NCBI GenBank assembly: GCA_041685075.1
Contig: JAWLGN010000262.1
Coordinates: 1-7,783 of the forward strand
Direction of reading: 5' to 3'
DNA length: 7,783 bases
Source: JAMCRM01 sp041685075
GTDB taxonomy: Bacteria; Acidobacteriota; Terriglobia; Bryobacterales; Bryobacteraceae
Part shown: piece after piece, positions 5,132 through 7,783 of the stretch
Position numbering within the stretch: the stretch's first letter is position 1
How the letters are laid out: the number at the start of each line of letters is the position of its first letter
Position numbers and translations under genes: made by a program
Notes under the pieces: model-generated
What the model saw: only the letters and a program-made list of their open reading frames with translations
What the model was told of the DNA's origin: nothing
The model's database searches: none

Positions 5132-7525
5132 CTATTCATACGTCAGGAGTGCGGTGGCGAGGCAGTCGCGGCCGGCGGTGGTGCGCAGCCAGTAAGCCTG
5201 AAAAGCGTCGTCGAAGTGGTGGTCGAGGGTCTCTCCCGGGGGTACCGTGAAGGTGCCGTAGGTGCGCCAGAGGCCGGTGCCGGTGAGGTCCACTTCCAGG
5301 CGCACCTGGACGGCGTGGGGCTGGTCGTGGCTGAGCTGGAGGCGCTTGCGGTGGTAGCCGGTCATCAAGTAGGGATCGGAGGGCTGGTTGGCGCGGACCT
5401 GGGTACGGCGCCAGGGCCCGCCGATGCCGCGCGGCTTGCCAAGACCCCAGAGTTCGTCGGCTACTCCCAGCCACAGGGCGGGACCCTTCTCGCCCGAGCG
5501 CGCGATGCGCGGGCCGGCGGCGTCCGAGGCCACGCCGGAGAGCACCACCATCCCGCGGTAGGAGCAGAAATCGTGGATGCGGCGGTTGTGGGTGGCGATG
5601 GGCCGCACCATGGCGATGCCGCCGGCGTTGTTGGCGGGCAGTTCGTAGAAGGTGCCGTGGGCGTTGAGCAGGTCGCGCTCGGTCACGATCTCGCGGGCCA
5701 CGCGGGCCGGCCCGGCGCGCTCGAAGGCCGGATCGCCCTTGGGAAGCCTCCAGCGGCGGCCGGCTTCGTCGGTGTAGATGAGGGAGGCGGCGTCCACCTC
5801 CAGGGCATCGGCGGGCACGGCGAGGCGCTTCCGCATCCAGGCAAGGCGGGCGGGATCGTCCAGGCGGCGGAGCTGCAACTGCGCGTCGAGCTCGTAAAGA
5901 CCATCGGCGGCGGCGTAGAAGAGGGTACGGCGGTTTTCGCCGGCCGCCCAGACGAGGCCGGTGGAGGCGCCGGCGTCATCGGGGCGGGCCAGGCCGGCGA
6001 AGATGGGGTCCGCTTCGGCAGTGCGGCGGTCGATGTCGGTGAACTGAAAATAGACCGTGGCGCGGGCGCAGTCGCGGCCGGCGATGACCCGCACCCAGGC
6101 ACCGGTCTCCTCCGGGGAGAAGGTGATCCACCGGTATCCGCGGGGCGGGACGGTGACGCGGCGCAGCACGCTCCAGCGTTGGTTGCCGGCGCGATCCACT
6201 TCGAAGGTGAAGGTGACGGGCGCGTCCTCGGAGTGGGTGAGGTGGACCATGCGGCGGTCGAAGCCGGCGAACAGGAAGGGATCGGAAGGCGTGCCTGTCC
6301 GGACGGGCTCGTCCACCCACACGCCGCCGCGGCCGAGCGGCACGCCCAGGCGGTCCAGCCGCCGGGGCTCCACGAACCAGAGATTGGACTGCGATTGCCC
6401 GGGCGGCTCCATCCCGGCCTTCACGCGGCGGGTGTTGAGGAACTCGGATTTGGCGGCGTCGTCGCAGCCGAAGACAATGCGGTCGCGCCAGCGGGCGAAA
6501 TCGCCGACCACTTTGAGATACGTGGAGCGCGGGAGGATGCCGGCGGAGTTGGCGGCGGTGAAGGTGCGGGGGAAGCGCCACAGCATGCCGTGCATGGTCA
6601 TGAGCAGGTCGGTTTCGCCGATGTCGCGGATGCGGGGCCACTCGGTGTTCCAGCCGTGCGCGCCGTCGTAGGTGTGGGAGGCCTTGGGCAGGCGATAGGC
6701 GTGCCAGCGGCCGTTGTCCCGCAGCAGGAGCACCAGGGAGCGGTAATCCCAGCCGATGCTCCAGATGGGGTCGCGTTCGGGGTCGGGATTGCCATAGATG
6801 CCGCCGGGTCCGCTGACCTCGGTGAACTGGCCGCGGCGCACCACCTGCCAGTCCTTGCCATCCCATTCGGCCAGGCAGCCGGTGATGGCAGTGGGGGGGA
6901 GCCGCACCCCGTCGGGGTCGCCGTTGTTGGCGTAGATGAGGCGGCCCTGGCCGGAGTAGAGGCCCTTGCCGTGATAGCCGGGCAGCAGCGGGCCGGCGAT
7001 ATCGGGCGCGGCCTTGCGGGCGTGGAGGCTGTTGCCGTCCTCCTGGATCACCTTGACCTCGAGGGTGCGGGCGTCCACCTCGTAGAAGCCCTCTTCCATG
7101 GTGGCGTAGTAGATCTTTTCGGCGGGGCGGGTGAGGTGGCGGGCGTTGCCGGTGGGGCGGCCGAACATGCGGGAGTAGGGAATGGCCCGCACGTTGCCGC
7201 GAGCGTCGATGGCGTAGGGGCCGATGAAGAGTTGGCCGGACTCGCGGTGGATCATGCGGTTGGCGGGGGTGCCCCCGATGCTCTCCGGGCGGATGGCCTG
7301 GTTGAGCGCGGCGTCGATCTCGTAGAGCTTATCGGAGGACCCGCCGGGCTGGTGAGGAGAGTAAGTGACCACCCAGAGGCGGCCGGCCCAGGGCACTACC
7401 GCCCCGGTGCCGCATTCGGATCCCTCGTTGAACATGGCCAGGTGCGGGTAGATGCCGCCGATGTCCACGGGACGCGGCTGCTGGGCGAACGCCGCGGCCG
7501 CTAGAAGCAGGATTGCCAGGCGCAT
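5132..7525 (-). CDS. Exported protein of unknown function with two homologous halves
   Basis: I do not recognise a named family for this 797-residue protein. Residues 1-14, MRLAILLLAAAAFA, form a Sec-type signal peptide with likely cleavage before QQ and no lipobox Cys. The rest is rich in short Trp/Tyr/Gly beta-strand patterns such as KIYYATMEEGFYEVD (137-151) and RTLFYAAADGLYELD (533-547), suggesting propeller-like blades. Residues 381-495 and 683-797 align without gaps at a constant offset of 302: both carry SDPxLxxGxxR, EVD, TVPP and AGRDC with a following Ala-Thr, and the second copy ends the protein. Weaker matches upstream (DLL..HG..W/Y.F/LP at 306-319 and 618-630) show the duplication covers most of both halves, the second being shorter. 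No catalytic motif is evident; sugar binding or an envelope role is speculation. The ATG has no good ribosome site. It starts 50 nt after the Spy-like gene and may share its transcript. Confidence 0.9.
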   Translation of the reverse strand: MRLAILLLAAAAFAQQPRPVDIGGIYPHLAMFNEGSECGTGAVVPWAGRLWVVTYSPHQPGGSSDKLYEIDAALNQAIRPESIGGTPANRMIHRESGQLFIGPYAIDARGNVRAIPYSRMFGRPTGNARHLTRPAEKIYYATMEEGFYEVDARTLEVKVIQEDGNSLHARKAAPDIAGPLLPGYHGKGLYSGQGRLIYANNGDPDGVRLPPTAITGCLAEWDGKDWQVVRRGQFTEVSGPGGIYGNPDPERDPIWSIGWDYRSLVLLLRDNGRWHAYRLPKASHTYDGAHGWNTEWPRIRDIGETDLLMTMHGMLWRFPRTFTAANSAGILPRSTYLKVVGDFARWRDRIVFGCDDAAKSEFLNTRRVKAGMEPPGQSQSNLWFVEPRRLDRLGVPLGRGGVWVDEPVRTGTPSDPFLFAGFDRRMVHLTHSEDAPVTFTFEVDRAGNQRWSVLRRVTVPPRGYRWITFSPEETGAWVRVIAGRDCARATVYFQFTDIDRRTAEADPIFAGLARPDDAGASTGLVWAAGENRRTLFYAAADGLYELDAQLQLRRLDDPARLAWMRKRLAVPADALEVDAASLIYTDEAGRRWRLPKGDPAFERAGPARVAREIVTERDLLNAHGTFYELPANNAGGIAMVRPIATHNRRIHDFCSYRGMVVLSGVASDAAGPRIARSGEKGPALWLGVADELWGLGKPRGIGGPWRRTQVRANQPSDPYLMTGYHRKRLQLSHDQPHAVQVRLEVDLTGTGLWRTYGTFTVPPGETLDHHFDDAFQAYWLRTTAGRDCLATALLTYE
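5135..5479 (-). repeat. Second copy of the internal GRDC-ending module
   Basis: This DNA encodes residues 683-797, the C-terminal end of the same protein. Its landmarks match the first copy exactly 302 residues later: Trp705, SDPYLMTG at 716-723, His733, EVD at 744-746, Trp753, TVPP at 760-763 and AGRDC at 784-788. The single Cys of each copy is in the same place, which allows a structural or bonding role, but none is shown. Confidence 0.85.
6041..6385 (-). repeat. First copy of the internal GRDC-ending module
   Basis: This DNA encodes residues 381-495 of the 797-residue protein, from NLWFVEP to the YFQF strand. It aligns without gaps with residues 683-797. Shared landmarks are Trp403, SDPFLFAG at 414-421, His431, EVD at 442-444, Trp451, TVPP at 458-461 and AGRDC at 482-486. 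It is a protein-level repeat diverged at the DNA level. Confidence 0.85.
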
Positions 7526-7575
7526 TACATGGCATGGTACCCCGTCTTCAGGCGGGCCGCGGCGCGACGCGCGGA

Positions 7576-7783
7576 TTAACGGCGAGGGCCGGAGCGCTGC
7601 TGGAAACGCTCCAGGTGCCGGGCGCGCAGCTCGTCGGCCTTCTGGCGCTGTTCCGGCGTGAGCAGCGTGTAGCCCTGCTGCATGGCCTTGGCGTGAATGG
7701 CGGTCATCTGGCCGCGCAGCGTGCCGATATCGGTGGAGAGCCGCTGGATCTCGGGCTGGTTGCCGGACTTGACGGCTTCGGCG
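7576..7783 (-). CDS. Spy/CpxP-like periplasmic protein, 3' part only
   Basis: Only the last 68 residues are inside the window; the 5' end lies beyond the right edge. The visible part is helical and charged, with LLTPEQRQKADELRARH at 40-56, matching the LTxxQ motif of the Spy/CpxP family (envelope stress proteins; Spy is a periplasmic chaperone and CpxP modulates the Cpx sensor). Upstream of it, VKSGNQPEIQRLSTDIGTLR is a typical preceding helix. It ends in an Arg-rich GPRR. The signal peptide expected of this family cannot be seen. The next gene, the 797-residue exported protein, starts 50 nt downstream on the same strand. Similar proteins in GC-rich bacteria are often generic metal or stress response proteins, so the precise role is open. 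Confidence 0.75.
   Translation of the reverse strand, partial: AEAVKSGNQPEIQRLSTDIGTLRGQMTAIHAKAMQQGYTLLTPEQRQKADELRARHLERFQQRSGPRR

Noticed and set aside
5216..7504. A 762-codon open frame on the plus strand, opposite the 797-residue gene
   Set aside because: It is low-complexity Gly/Ala/Val/Glu/His, has no signal or domain pattern, and mirrors the codon positions of the real gene. Long antisense frames are expected where the third codon position is very GC-rich. The minus-strand frame has a signal peptide and internal homology.
1..7783. Search by eye for CRISPR arrays, insertion sequences, tRNA genes or a defence system
   Set aside because: No regularly spaced direct repeats, transposase motifs, terminal inverted repeats, cloverleaf sequences or defence-protein motifs are visible; gaps between genes are all under about 200 nt.

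Overview
The window is a GC-rich bacterial chromosome segment in which every gene I can support lies on the minus strand, so transcription runs from the right edge to the left. It holds a compact translation/housekeeping cluster, rplM-rpsI then rpsB-tsf-pyrH-frr, followed by an LD-carboxypeptidase (S66 family) gene. Upstream (to the right) are a large exported protein of unknown function and the 3' end of a Spy/CpxP-like gene. The base composition, the RR-type signal on the carboxypeptidase, and the large exported beta-rich protein suggest Acidobacteriota (Solibacter/Bryobacter-like). This is an inference from style, not from a marker alignment.

Layout, in transcription order. At 7783-7576 is the C-terminal part of a small helical protein with an LTPEQ motif, cut by the window edge. 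At 7525-5132 is a 797-residue secreted protein made of two homologous halves, with no function I recognise. At 5082-5053 is a good promoter, followed by rplM (L13) and rpsI (S9) as a two-gene unit. At 4145-4118 is a second promoter, followed by a leader of about 140 nt with GC-rich hairpins. Then come rpsB (S2, from a TTG start), a strong hairpin, tsf (EF-Ts), pyrH (UMP kinase, GTG start overlapping tsf), frr (ribosome recycling factor, 4 nt after pyrH) and the S66 peptidase gene (15 nt after frr).

The ribosomal genes supply S2, S9, L13, an elongation factor and the recycling factor. UMP kinase feeds pyrimidine nucleotide synthesis from within the same unit. The S66 peptidase, probably exported by Tat, adds a murein-recycling or wall function to the end of the operon. 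No stretch longer than about 200 nt lacks a gene. I see no mobile elements, CRISPR arrays, tRNAs or rRNAs.

The cluster is ordinary housekeeping DNA. The most unusual item is the two-fold duplicated exported protein. The main regulatory points are the rpsB leader, the rpsB-tsf hairpin and the non-ATG starts.
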